In this document: positions 23,152 to 31,584 of the stretch, in pieces
Position numbering within the stretch: position 1 is the stretch's first letter
How the letters are laid out: every line of letters starts with the position of its first letter
Source: Catenulispora sp. GP43
Lineage (GTDB): Bacteria; Actinomycetota; Actinomycetes; Streptomycetales; Catenulisporaceae
Length of the DNA stretch: 64,000 nucleotides
NCBI RefSeq assembly: GCF_041260665.1
Contig: NZ_JBGCCT010000011.1
Span: 62,001 to 126,000, forward strand
Direction: 5' to 3'
Notes under the pieces: generated by a model
Told to the model about the DNA's origin: nothing
What the model saw: only the letters and a program-made list of their open reading frames with translations
The model's database searches: none
Translations under genes and position numbers: made by a program

Positions 23152-24036
23152 TCAGCCCTTGACCGCGCCGCCGGTCAGGCCCTTGACGAAGTGTTTCTGC
23201 AACAGGAAGTAGAAGACGACCACCGGCAGCGCCGCCAGGAACATCAGCCCGAACAGCTGCCCGTAGTTCGACTGGTGCTCGCCGAGCGCCCGGTAGACGC
23301 CGACGGTGACGGTCGTCCCGCCGACCGGCCCGAGGATGATCAGCGGATCCAGGAAATCGTTCCAGATCCACACGCCGAGGAAGATCAGCACGCTGGCGGT
23401 GGCCGGACGCAGCAGCGGGAAGACCACCGTCCAGAACGTCCGCCAGCGCCCGGCCCCGTCCAGCGCGGCGGCCTCCTCCAGCTCGATCGGGATCGAGCGG
23501 ATGAACCCGGCGAACACGAACACGCCGAAGGGGATGTAGTAGCCGACGTTGAACGCGACCATGCCGGTCAGCGTCGTCATCAGATGCGTCAGCCGCAGGA
23601 TCCGCACCACCGGCACCAGGATCACCTGCGGCGGGATCATCAGCCCGGCCAGCAGGACCAGCAGGGTCACGCGGGCGGACCGGCTGGGCGTCCGGGCCAG
23701 GTAGTGGCCGAGCATCGCCGACAGCACCGCGAGCACCACGATCGACACGGTCGTGATCTCGACGCTGTTGAGCAGGCCGTCCCAGTAGAGGTTGTCGGGG
23801 CGGTCCAACGCGGCCTTGAGGTTGTCCAGGGTCGGCGGCCACGGGACGGAGGCCGGCGAGCCGGTGATGTGGTCGCCGGGCTTGAAGACGTTCACCACGA
23901 CCAGGTAGAGCGGCACCGCGAAGACCGCGGTGACGATCAACGCGACCAGGGGACGGACCCACGGCGCGCGCGACTCGTCACGCCGGCCGGACTGGACTCG
24001 CGCCGCCCGCTCTGTCTTCTCGACCACCGCCGTCAC
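23152..24036 (-). CDS. Carbohydrate ABC transporter permease (MalG type)
   Basis: This 294-residue protein starts at a GTG that overlaps the stop of the preceding permease gene (GTGA). It has about six membrane spans, starting with PLVALIVTAVFAVPLYLVVV. The EAA loop is present: ELEEAAALDGAGRWRTFWTV, the contact for the ATPase. The second inner-membrane subunit of an oligosaccharide importer of the CUT1 family. No ATPase is encoded in this operon, so a shared MsiK-type ATPase is expected elsewhere. Confidence 0.93.
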   Translation of the reverse strand: MTAVVEKTERAARVQSGRRDESRAPWVRPLVALIVTAVFAVPLYLVVVNVFKPGDHITGSPASVPWPPTLDNLKAALDRPDNLYWDGLLNSVEITTVSIVVLAVLSAMLGHYLARTPSRSARVTLLVLLAGLMIPPQVILVPVVRILRLTHLMTTLTGMVAFNVGYYIPFGVFVFAGFIRSIPIELEEAAALDGAGRWRTFWTVVFPLLRPATASVLIFLGVWIWNDFLDPLIILGPVGGTTVTVGVYRALGEHQSNYGQLFGLMFLAALPVVVFYFLLQKHFVKGLTGGAVKG

Positions 24037-24968
24037 AGCTCCACCTCCCGTCGTTGCAGCAGCCGCAGCGCCACGCTCGACACCACCGCGACGATGATCA
24101 GCATCAGCACCGCCATCGCCGAGGCCATCCCGGTCTTGTTCTCGGTGAACCCGGTCTGGATGACGCCGTACGCGACCGTCGCCGTGGTCCCGGTCCCCGG
24201 GCCGCCGTGCGTGATCACCTGCACGTAGTCGTAGGTCTTGAAGCCGGTGATCAGCAGCATCACGGTGTTGATGGTCAGGGCCGGCGCCAGCATCGGCCAG
24301 GTGACCCGGCGGAACCGGGTCCACCGGCCGGCGCCGTCGATCGCGGCAGCCTCCAGAAGCTCGTCCGGTACCCCTTGCAGCCCCGCGAGGTAGACGACGG
24401 TGCAGAACCCGAGCAGCTGCCAGCTCGCGATCGATCCCACCGAATACAGCGCGATCGACGGATCGGACAGCCACCCCGGCGGATGCTTCACCCCCATCGA
24501 GCCGAGCACGGTGTCCAGCAGTCCGCCGTCGGTCAGCATGGCCTGCCAGACCACTGACACGACCACGGAACTGAGCACCACCGGCACGAAGAACACGGTC
24601 CGCAGCGCGCGGTAGAGCCGGCCGTTCCGGTTCAGCAGCACCGCGATCGCCAGGCCCGCGACGTTCGGCACGATCACGACGATCAGCGTGAGGACCGTGG
24701 TGACCCGCAGCTGCGTGCGGAAGTCCGGGTCGCCGAGCAGCTTCACGTAGTTGTGCAGCCCGGTGAACTTCGTGTTGGGCAGGAACGCGTCCGCGTTCGT
24801 GAAGCTGTAGCCGACGCTCAGCACCAACGGCGCGAACACGAAGCACGCGTAGAACAGGAGCCCCGGCGCGCCGAACCCGAGGAAGTACCCCAGGTTCGAG
24901 CGCCGGATTCGTGCGGATTTCCGAACGGGTCGCCGGGTACCCGGCAGCGAGCCTTGCAGCGATGTCAT
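24033..24968 (-). CDS. Carbohydrate ABC transporter permease (MalF type)
   Basis: This 311-residue protein has an ATG overlapping the stop of the upstream GH95-like gene (ATGA). Six spans are visible, with YFLGFGAPGLLFYACFVFAP at the N-terminus and the EAA loop ELLEAAAIDGAGRWTRFRRV. It pairs with the MalG-type permease next to it and the sugar-binding lipoprotein at 31584-32912 to form a CUT1 importer. The permease genes lie unusually far from the binding protein, with four other genes in between. Confidence 0.93.
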   Translation of the reverse strand: MTSLQGSLPGTRRPVRKSARIRRSNLGYFLGFGAPGLLFYACFVFAPLVLSVGYSFTNADAFLPNTKFTGLHNYVKLLGDPDFRTQLRVTTVLTLIVVIVPNVAGLAIAVLLNRNGRLYRALRTVFFVPVVLSSVVVSVVWQAMLTDGGLLDTVLGSMGVKHPPGWLSDPSIALYSVGSIASWQLLGFCTVVYLAGLQGVPDELLEAAAIDGAGRWTRFRRVTWPMLAPALTINTVMLLITGFKTYDYVQVITHGGPGTGTTATVAYGVIQTGFTENKTGMASAMAVLMLIIVAVVSSVALRLLQRREVEL

Positions 24969-27403
24969 GGGGTGGCCTTGTACGTGGTGCCCGCCGTGGT
25001 GGCGAAGGTGGCCCGACCACCGGAGACGGTGACGGGGACGGAGGACCCGTTCGCGGTGACGGTCGCCGTTCCGGTGCTCCACGGCAGGACCAGCGTCGCG
25101 GTGCCGCCGGCCTGGCTCGTGAGCCCCACAGAGGCCACCGTGCCGCCGCTGATGGCGCTACTGACCAGGAAAGCGCCCTTGGCCAACAGGGTGAACGACG
25201 CGTTCCGCGCCGCCGGCCAGCACGGGAAGACCCGGATCGCCCCGGCCTCGCTCTGCATCAGCATGGAGTTCAGCGTCTCGATCGATCCGGAGGTCTCGAT
25301 GCCGCCGCCGCCCTGGAAGTCGGTGTCGTTGCTGGAGCGCCACAGGTGCGCGATCGAGGCCTTGAACTTCTGGAAGAGATCCTCTGCGGGCCAGCCGACG
25401 CGGGCCGCGATGGTGAACTCCTTGGGGAAGCCGTTGTTGGAGTTGCCTCCCGACGTCACGCCCCAGGAGTTCATCTGAGTCAGGGAGTTGATCGCGTACT
25501 GGAGCAGGTTGGCGTCCCCGCCGATCGAGCACTGCTCGCCCGGGAAGATCACGCCTTCCATGTTGATCGGCTGGTTCCCCGGCTCGAACTTGTCCGGCAG
25601 GCTCGGGTTGTTGATGACCTCGGCGGTGTAGAAGACCGTGACGCCGTTGTAGGTCCCGGTCGGGTAGGCGCTGAGCTTGGTCAGGAAGTCCTGCCAGGTA
25701 CTGTGCAGGTTCGCGTCCACGCCGAGGACCGCCGAGGTCTCCAACAGAGTGTTGACGACCTTGCGCGCGAACCCGAGGTCCAGGTTCGGGTTCGTGTCGT
25801 CGCCGCCCTCGTGGGCCGACGAGTGCTCGAACACCCAGCGCTTGCCGTCCCACACCGCGAAGTCCCGCCAGAAGGCATCCAGCTCCTTCAGCAGCGGATA
25901 CAGCTGGTTCTGGAGGTAGGCGGCATCCCGGGTGTACTCCCAGTGCCAGATCAGCGGCAACACCGCGAAGGTGGCGTTCGACTTCTGGTCGGCGGGAAGC
26001 TTGGTGTAGTTCTTGCTGGACGCGACCGGGACGGTGGCAGGAGCGGTCTCGTACATGTGGAACGGTGCCAGGCTGCGCTGGAACGCCGTGCCCTGATACC
26101 CGGCGCTGTGCATCGCGTTCCGCTGCCACGGAACCTCGTTGTAGATCATGCGGCGGTAGGGCTCGGAGGCGTCGGCGTGGTTCGAGGAGAAGGCGCCGTA
26201 GTACAGGGCTTCCTCGTTGTAGTTCAGGAAGTACCGGCCGCCCCAGCTGGGGGTGTCGTTGGTGAGCCACTGGCCCCACAGCGACGGCGGGTTGGGCGCG
26301 CCGGTCCGGGTCGCGCTGCCGAGCACGTACTGCGCGTTGAAGTAGTAGGACTCCAGCTGCGAGTCGCCGACCACCACGTTGGAGCGGGTCCAGAAGTCCT
26401 GCCAGAACGCGGCATGCGTGCTCGCGGCGCTGCTGATCCATGCGGCGTTGATGGCGTTGGACGCGCTGACCGCCTGGTCGCGCAGCTGGGTCGGGGTCGG
26501 CGCGGTGGTCGGGTCGGAGACGTCCTGGGCATGCGAGCGGACGGCCGTCACCAGCGTCGCCGTCGCCCCTCCGGCCAGCGTGAAGGTGCCGGTGGCAGAG
26601 GTCTGCGACGAGGTCTTCGAGCTGCTGACCTTGGTGAACTTCGCGCCGACGAGCTGTGTCGCGGAGGCGGCGGTGGCCTGCATGCTGACGTTGCCGTTGC
26701 CGGAGGTGTTGTTCTGACGGGTCAGCCACAGCTGGGTACCGTTGAGTGCGCCCGCGCCGGCCGGGAACGCCGTGTCCACCGGGAGGACCGCCGTCGCCGT
26801 CAGGGTGACGGAGGAGCTGCCGGTCTTCGACGACAGCTGGGTGATCAGGACACTGTCGTTGTCGGCGGTCCAGGACTTCAGCGTGATGGTGGCGTTCGAG
26901 AGCGCGAGCACCGTGGTGACGGCGGCCCCGGCCAGGTCGGTGGTCATCGAGTAGCCGCTGGAGGCCGCGCTCGCGCCGGACGCCGCGACCGTCAGCGTCC
27001 CGATCGGCAGGATCGAGGGCTGCCACGTCACCGGGCTCGCGGTCTTGCGGTCGCTGCCCCAGAAGTCGCTCTTGCCGAGGGCGAAGGTCTGCTGGGTGGC
27101 GGAGGAATCGCCGACCACCACGCCGAGGTCGCCGTTGCCCAGCAGCATGCCCGGCGTGTACTTGTTCGTGACGACGCCGGAGATCGGCTTGGCGACGTGC
27201 GGGTTCACGGCGGCGAGCTGGGCCTGGACGGCCGGCCAGCTGATGCCGGCGACGGCCCCGACTCCGGTGGCGTCCGCAGCGCCCGCAGCGCCCGCAGCGC
27301 CCGCCGTTCCGGCGCCGGCCCCCACGAGAACCGCGCCGGCCCCGGCCGCCGCCGCGCCCAGCAAGGTGCGCCGGCCGACGAGCGGGTTTCCGATGCTGCT
27401 CAT
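24965..27403 (-). CDS. GH95-like exported glycoside hydrolase, copy 2
   Basis: This 812-residue protein has GGAGGG before its ATG, which overlaps the preceding stop (ATGA). A Tat-like signal (GRRTLLGAAAAGAGAVLVGA) precedes an N-terminal beta domain (GMLLGNGDLGVVVGDSS) and an (alpha/alpha)6 barrel (YFLNYNEEALYYGAFSSNHA, SAHEGGDDTNPNLDLGFARK). The C-terminal SMLMQSEAGAIRVFPCWPAA is the conserved end of GH95 and related families. GH95 includes alpha-L-fucosidases and alpha-L-galactosidases. The NxN pair is kept, but the DGNFG-type segment that supplies the general base in classical GH95 reads QGGGGIE here, so substrate and chemistry may differ. Tandem paralogue of the next gene. Confidence 0.82.
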   Translation of the reverse strand: MSSIGNPLVGRRTLLGAAAAGAGAVLVGAGAGTAGAAGAAGAADATGVGAVAGISWPAVQAQLAAVNPHVAKPISGVVTNKYTPGMLLGNGDLGVVVGDSSATQQTFALGKSDFWGSDRKTASPVTWQPSILPIGTLTVAASGASAASSGYSMTTDLAGAAVTTVLALSNATITLKSWTADNDSVLITQLSSKTGSSSVTLTATAVLPVDTAFPAGAGALNGTQLWLTRQNNTSGNGNVSMQATAASATQLVGAKFTKVSSSKTSSQTSATGTFTLAGGATATLVTAVRSHAQDVSDPTTAPTPTQLRDQAVSASNAINAAWISSAASTHAAFWQDFWTRSNVVVGDSQLESYYFNAQYVLGSATRTGAPNPPSLWGQWLTNDTPSWGGRYFLNYNEEALYYGAFSSNHADASEPYRRMIYNEVPWQRNAMHSAGYQGTAFQRSLAPFHMYETAPATVPVASSKNYTKLPADQKSNATFAVLPLIWHWEYTRDAAYLQNQLYPLLKELDAFWRDFAVWDGKRWVFEHSSAHEGGDDTNPNLDLGFARKVVNTLLETSAVLGVDANLHSTWQDFLTKLSAYPTGTYNGVTVFYTAEVINNPSLPDKFEPGNQPINMEGVIFPGEQCSIGGDANLLQYAINSLTQMNSWGVTSGGNSNNGFPKEFTIAARVGWPAEDLFQKFKASIAHLWRSSNDTDFQGGGGIETSGSIETLNSMLMQSEAGAIRVFPCWPAARNASFTLLAKGAFLVSSAISGGTVASVGLTSQAGGTATLVLPWSTGTATVTANGSSVPVTVSGGRATFATTAGTTYKATP

Positions 27404-29784
27404 CTTCCCTCCTCGATGCGATAGGTGCGGTTTGCGATGGTGCGGAAGGTGACCCGGCCACCCGAGACGGAGGCCGGAACCCGGCCGCCGCGGGACTCGT
27501 CGACGACCCGGGCCGATCCGGAGCTCCAGGGCAGCTGGAGCGTGGCGTCGCCGCCGACCCGGCTGTGCAGCCGCACCTGGGCGACCGCCCCGGCCCGCTG
27601 CGCCGCGCTGACCAGGAACGCGCCCTTGGCCTGCAGGGTGAAGGACGCGTCGCGCGCCGCCGGCCAGCACGGGAACACCCGGATCACGCCGCCCTCGCTC
27701 TGCATCAGCATCGAGTTCAGCGCCTCGGTGGTGCCGGTGGTCTCGACTCCGCCGCCGCCTTGGAAGACGGTGTTGTTGGTGGGCCGCCACAGGTACGCGA
27801 TGGAGGCTTTGAGCTTCTGCAGCAGGTCCTCGGCCGGCCAGCCGACGCGGGCCGCGATGACGAACTCCTTGCAGAAACCGTTGTTGGAGTTGCCGCCGGG
27901 GGTCACGCCCCAGGAGTTCATCTGTGTCAGAGAATTGATCGCGTACTGGAGCAGCATCGCGTCGCCGCCGATCGAACACTGCTCGCCCGGGAAGATGACG
28001 CCTTCCATGTTGATCGGCTGGTTGCCGGGCTCGAAGGTGGTGGGCAGCCCCGGGTTGTCGATGATCTCGCCGGTGTAGAAGACCGTGACGCCGTTGTAGG
28101 TCCCGGTCGGGTACGCGCTCAGCTTGGCCAGGAAGTCCTGCCAGACCGGACGCAGATCGGCGTCCACGCCGAGCACCGCCGAGGTGTCGAGCAGGGTGTT
28201 GATCACCTTGCGCGCGAAGCCGAGGTCCAGGTTCGGGTTGGTGTCGTCGCCGCCCTCGTGCGCGGAGGTGTGCTGGAAGATCCAGCGCATGCCGTCCCAC
28301 ACGGCGAAGTCCCGCCAGAACGCGTCCAGCTCCTTCAGCAGCGGGTACAGCTCGTCGCGGAGGTAGTCCAGGTCCCGGGTGTACTCCCAGTGCCAGATCA
28401 GCGGCAGCGCGCCGAACGTGCCGTTCGACTTCTGGTCAGCGGGCAGTTTGGTGTAGTTCTTGGCCGCCGCGACCGGGACCGGCGCCGGGGGCGTCTGGTA
28501 CAGGTGGAACGGCGGCAGGCTGCGCTGGAACGCTGTGCCCTGATACCCGGCGCCGTGCGTGATGTTGCGCTGCCAGGCGACCTCGTTGAGGATCATCCGC
28601 CGGTACGGCTCGGAGAGGTCGGCGTGGTTCGAGGAGAAGGCGCCGTAGTACAGGGCTTCCTCGTTGTAGTTCAGGAAGTAGCGGCCGCCCCAGTTCGGGG
28701 TGTCGTTGGTGGTCCAGGCGGCCCACAGCGACGGCGGGTTGTGCACGCCCGAGCGCGTCCCGCTGCCCAGGACGTACTGCGCGTTGAAGTAGAAGGACTC
28801 CAGCTGCGAGTCGCCGAGCACCACGCTGGACCGGGTCCAGAAGTCGGTCCAGAACGCGCGGTGTGTGGCGCGGGCTTCGGACAGCCACCGGCCGCGGATC
28901 GACGTCGCCGCCGCGATCGCCTGGTCACGGAGGTCGTCGGGGGTCGGTGCCGGGGTCGGGTCGGAGAGGTCCTGGCCGTGTGAGCGGAACACGGTCAGCA
29001 GGACCGCTTCGCCGCCGCCGGGGAGGACGAAGGCGCCGTCGGCGGTGAGGGAGCCGTCCATGAGGACGGTCGCCGAGGCGACGGATGCCTTGTAGCTGAC
29101 GTCGCCGTAGCCGACGGCGTTGTTCTGCCGGGTCAGCCACAACGCGCCGCCGGTCGCGCCGGACGCCGACGGATACGCCGGGTCGACGGGGAGCACCACG
29201 CTGGCGTTCAGCGTGAGATCGGCGTCGCCGTCGGCCGAGGAGATCTCGGTGATCAGGACGTTGTCGTGGTCGGCGGTCCAGGAGGTCAGGGTGAGGGTGC
29301 CGTTCGCCAGCGGCAGCACGGTCGTGACCTGCGCGGCGCCGATGTCGGTGACCATCGAGTAGCCCGTGGGCGCCGCGGTGGCACCGGGCGCGGCGACCGT
29401 GAGCGCGCCGACCGGCAGGATCGAGTTCTGCCAGACGAGCGGGTTCGTGGTCTTGCGGTTGTTGCCCCAGAAGTCGCTCTTGCCGAAGTGGAAGGTCTGC
29501 TGGGTGGCCGAGGAGTCCCCGACCACCACGCCGATGTCGCCGTTGCCCAGCAACATGCCGGGTGTGTACTTGTTGGTGACGACCTTCTGGATCGGGGCGG
29601 TCACGTGCGGGTTCACGGCGGCCAGTTGGCGCTTCACGTCCGGCCAGCGGACCCCGGACCCGCAGCCCTCGTCAGGTGCTTGGTCGGCGGAAGCAGGAGC
29701 CGCGAGGGCGATACCGGCGACCGATGCCGCGCCGGCGGCCCCGGCTGTCGCGGCGATCACCGCGCGGCGGCTGATGGCGTTCAT
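27400..29784 (-). CDS. GH95-like exported glycoside hydrolase, copy 1
   Basis: This 794-residue protein is a close paralogue of the downstream gene, with long identical blocks such as PLIWHWEYTRD, YPLLKELDAFWRDFAVWDG, FEPGNQPINMEGVIFPGEQC and NSLTQMNSWGVT. A twin-arginine signal (ISRRAVIAATAGAAGAASVA) ends at APASA. The architecture is N-terminal beta domain, (alpha/alpha)6 barrel and C-terminal beta domain, as in GH95. The same QGGGG replacement of the usual general-base segment is present. The two enzymes probably act outside the cell on fucosylated or L-galactosylated plant glycans, releasing what the importer takes up. Confidence 0.82.
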   Translation of the reverse strand: MNAISRRAVIAATAGAAGAASVAGIALAAPASADQAPDEGCGSGVRWPDVKRQLAAVNPHVTAPIQKVVTNKYTPGMLLGNGDIGVVVGDSSATQQTFHFGKSDFWGNNRKTTNPLVWQNSILPVGALTVAAPGATAAPTGYSMVTDIGAAQVTTVLPLANGTLTLTSWTADHDNVLITEISSADGDADLTLNASVVLPVDPAYPSASGATGGALWLTRQNNAVGYGDVSYKASVASATVLMDGSLTADGAFVLPGGGEAVLLTVFRSHGQDLSDPTPAPTPDDLRDQAIAAATSIRGRWLSEARATHRAFWTDFWTRSSVVLGDSQLESFYFNAQYVLGSGTRSGVHNPPSLWAAWTTNDTPNWGGRYFLNYNEEALYYGAFSSNHADLSEPYRRMILNEVAWQRNITHGAGYQGTAFQRSLPPFHLYQTPPAPVPVAAAKNYTKLPADQKSNGTFGALPLIWHWEYTRDLDYLRDELYPLLKELDAFWRDFAVWDGMRWIFQHTSAHEGGDDTNPNLDLGFARKVINTLLDTSAVLGVDADLRPVWQDFLAKLSAYPTGTYNGVTVFYTGEIIDNPGLPTTFEPGNQPINMEGVIFPGEQCSIGGDAMLLQYAINSLTQMNSWGVTPGGNSNNGFCKEFVIAARVGWPAEDLLQKLKASIAYLWRPTNNTVFQGGGGVETTGTTEALNSMLMQSEGGVIRVFPCWPAARDASFTLQAKGAFLVSAAQRAGAVAQVRLHSRVGGDATLQLPWSSGSARVVDESRGGRVPASVSGGRVTFRTIANRTYRIEEGR

Positions 29785-29803
29785 GGGCTGTACTCCCTTC
29801 TCA

Positions 29804-30853
29804 TCAGTTCTCGACGACGACCGGTTGGGCGTACTGCGACGAGGCGACGGCGGCCTCGACCATGGCCAGGCTGCGGAGGTTGTCGTGGCACTCGCCGTCC
29901 GGCGCCTCGCCGGTGCGCAGGGCGCGGACGAATCCGGCGAGCACCTCGGCCAGACCTGGGAACTCAGGGGACTGCGGTTCGACCGGCAGCGTCTCGGAGG
30001 GCGGCTCGGGCTGCCCCTCTTGGCGCGCCGGGGTGAGCACCGGCGCGCCGACGCCGTCCCAGACCGCCGAGCCGCCGGCGCCCTCCAGGTACCAGCGGCC
30101 GGTCCAGGACGTGAAGCCCGAGCGCGCGGTCCAGCAGCCGGTGAAGGCGAAGTGCAGGCCCCCGTCCATCTGGAACAGGGCCTCGGCGGAGTCGTTGCCG
30201 GGGTACCAGGACCACGGGGTGCGGTAGGCGGTGCAGAACACCGACCGAGCGTCGGCGCCGGTGACCGCGCGCGCCGCGTCGAACAGATGGATCGCCATCT
30301 CGCGCAGCAGCGGCTCGTCCCAGAGGTGGACGTAAGGTCCGGCACGGTGCGGCAGGCGGAAGTCGATCTCCAAGCGGGTGAGCGGGGCCAGGCGGCGGGC
30401 CGCCTCCTTCAGGGCGCGGGTGCCGGACAGTTGGCGGCGGTCCTGGGTGACGGCGAGCAGGCGGCCGGTCCGTTCGGAGACCGCGCACAGGTCGCGGGCC
30501 TCGGCCAAGCTCATGGCCATCGGCTTCTCAGACAGGACCGCACAGCCGTCTTCGAGGGCTGCGGTGGTCACGGTGCGGTGCGCGGCCGGCGGAGAGCTGT
30601 TGAAGACGATGTCCGGGGCCAGGTCTGCGAGAAGCGCGGCCAGGTCGGTGCCGATCGCGAGGTTCTCCGGGACATCGGAGCCGGCCTCCTTCACCGCCTC
30701 CCGCAGCGCCGCCTCGTCCAGGTCCACCCAGCCGACCAGCTCCGTGTCGGGCTGCCGGGCGATCTCCCGGGCCCAGTTGCGGCCCATGAACCCGGCGCCG
30801 ACGATGACCGCGCGCAGCGGTCCGGGCGTCGTGATCGTCGCGAATCCGCTCAT
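29804..30853 (-). CDS. Gfo/Idh/MocA family oxidoreductase
   Basis: This 349-residue protein has an N-terminal Rossmann nucleotide-binding motif (AVIVGAGFMGRNWAREIARQ), the family segment EDGCAVLSEKPMAMSLAEA and a C-terminal alpha/beta domain (HLWDEPLLREMAIHLFDAAR). The EKP Lys and the downstream DEP...H motif are the usual catalytic elements. It probably oxidises or reduces a sugar or inositol-like intermediate with NAD(P). The ATG overlaps the stop of the ThuA-like gene (ATGA). Confidence 0.92.
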   Translation of the reverse strand: MSGFATITTPGPLRAVIVGAGFMGRNWAREIARQPDTELVGWVDLDEAALREAVKEAGSDVPENLAIGTDLAALLADLAPDIVFNSSPPAAHRTVTTAALEDGCAVLSEKPMAMSLAEARDLCAVSERTGRLLAVTQDRRQLSGTRALKEAARRLAPLTRLEIDFRLPHRAGPYVHLWDEPLLREMAIHLFDAARAVTGADARSVFCTAYRTPWSWYPGNDSAEALFQMDGGLHFAFTGCWTARSGFTSWTGRWYLEGAGGSAVWDGVGAPVLTPARQEGQPEPPSETLPVEPQSPEFPGLAEVLAGFVRALRTGEAPDGECHDNLRSLAMVEAAVASSQYAQPVVVEN

Positions 30854-31584
30854 CGGTCCCACCACCCGACCGGCGACGGCTCGTCCACGAAATGCTTGGC
30901 GATCGGCCCGGTCGGCGCGGCCCAGCGCACGGCGTTGGCGATCACGTCCTGCACCTCCTTCTGGTGGTACACCGGGCACTCCTGGTCGCCGGCGCCGAAG
31001 TAGAAGATCCGGCCGGCGCCGCGGGTGTAGCACAGGCCGCTGCGGAACACCTCGCCGCCGGTGAACGAGGACACGAACACCAGCTCGTCCGGGTCCGGGA
31101 CGTCGAAGGGCTCGCCATACATCTCGTCGTGCGGGATCACCAGCGGCTGCGGGATGCCGGCGGCGATCGGGTGGCCGGGCTTGACGGTCCACACCAGGTG
31201 CCGGTCGTCGCCGTGCCGCCAGCGGCGGTCCGCGCTGGTGCCCAGCAGGGAGGTGAACAGCTTGGAGCCGGCGCCGGAGTGCAGGACCACCAGCCCCATG
31301 CCGTCCAGGACGCGGCGGCGGATCCGGGCGACGGTCGCGTCGTCCATCTCGGCGTGCAGCAGATGGCTCCACCAGACGAGGACGTCGGTGTCCTCCACGG
31401 CCGCCGCGGTCAGGCCGTAGCCGGGCTGGTCCTGGGTCGCGGTTCTGATGGCTGTACCCGAGGCGGGGCCCAGCCTTTCGGCCAGGGCCGCCGCGACGGT
31501 GCCGTGGATGCCGAGCGGATAGCGTTCGGCGATCTCGGGGCGGGTGAGTTCGTGGTGGTTCTCGTTGAAGACCAGGACGCGCAT
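30850..31584 (-). CDS. ThuA-like (trehalose-utilisation type) protein
   Basis: This 244-residue protein has a class-I-glutamine-amidotransferase-like fold typical of ThuA: VLVFNENHHE at the start, TDVLVWWSHLLHAEMDD, GMGLVVLHSGAGSKLFTSLL, VKPGHPIAAGIPQPLVIPHD EMYGEPF and GRIFYFGAGDQECPVY. ThuA-like proteins accompany sugar oxidoreductases and were linked to 3-keto-sugar formation in rhizobia. Here it overlaps by one base the binding-protein stop and by four bases the Gfo/Idh start, so the three are made together. Confidence 0.9.
   Translation of the reverse strand: MRVLVFNENHHELTRPEIAERYPLGIHGTVAAALAERLGPASGTAIRTATQDQPGYGLTAAAVEDTDVLVWWSHLLHAEMDDATVARIRRRVLDGMGLVVLHSGAGSKLFTSLLGTSADRRWRHGDDRHLVWTVKPGHPIAAGIPQPLVIPHDEMYGEPFDVPDPDELVFVSSFTGGEVFRSGLCYTRGAGRIFYFGAGDQECPVYHQKEVQDVIANAVRWAAPTGPIAKHFVDEPSPVGWWDR

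Noticed and set aside
20641-24228. Uninterrupted 1195-codon + strand frame opposite the alpha-galactosidase and permease genes.
   Set aside because: Composition is Arg/Gln/His/Pro-rich with no domain pattern; the opposite strand encodes clear enzymes. Long antisense frames are expected at this GC content.
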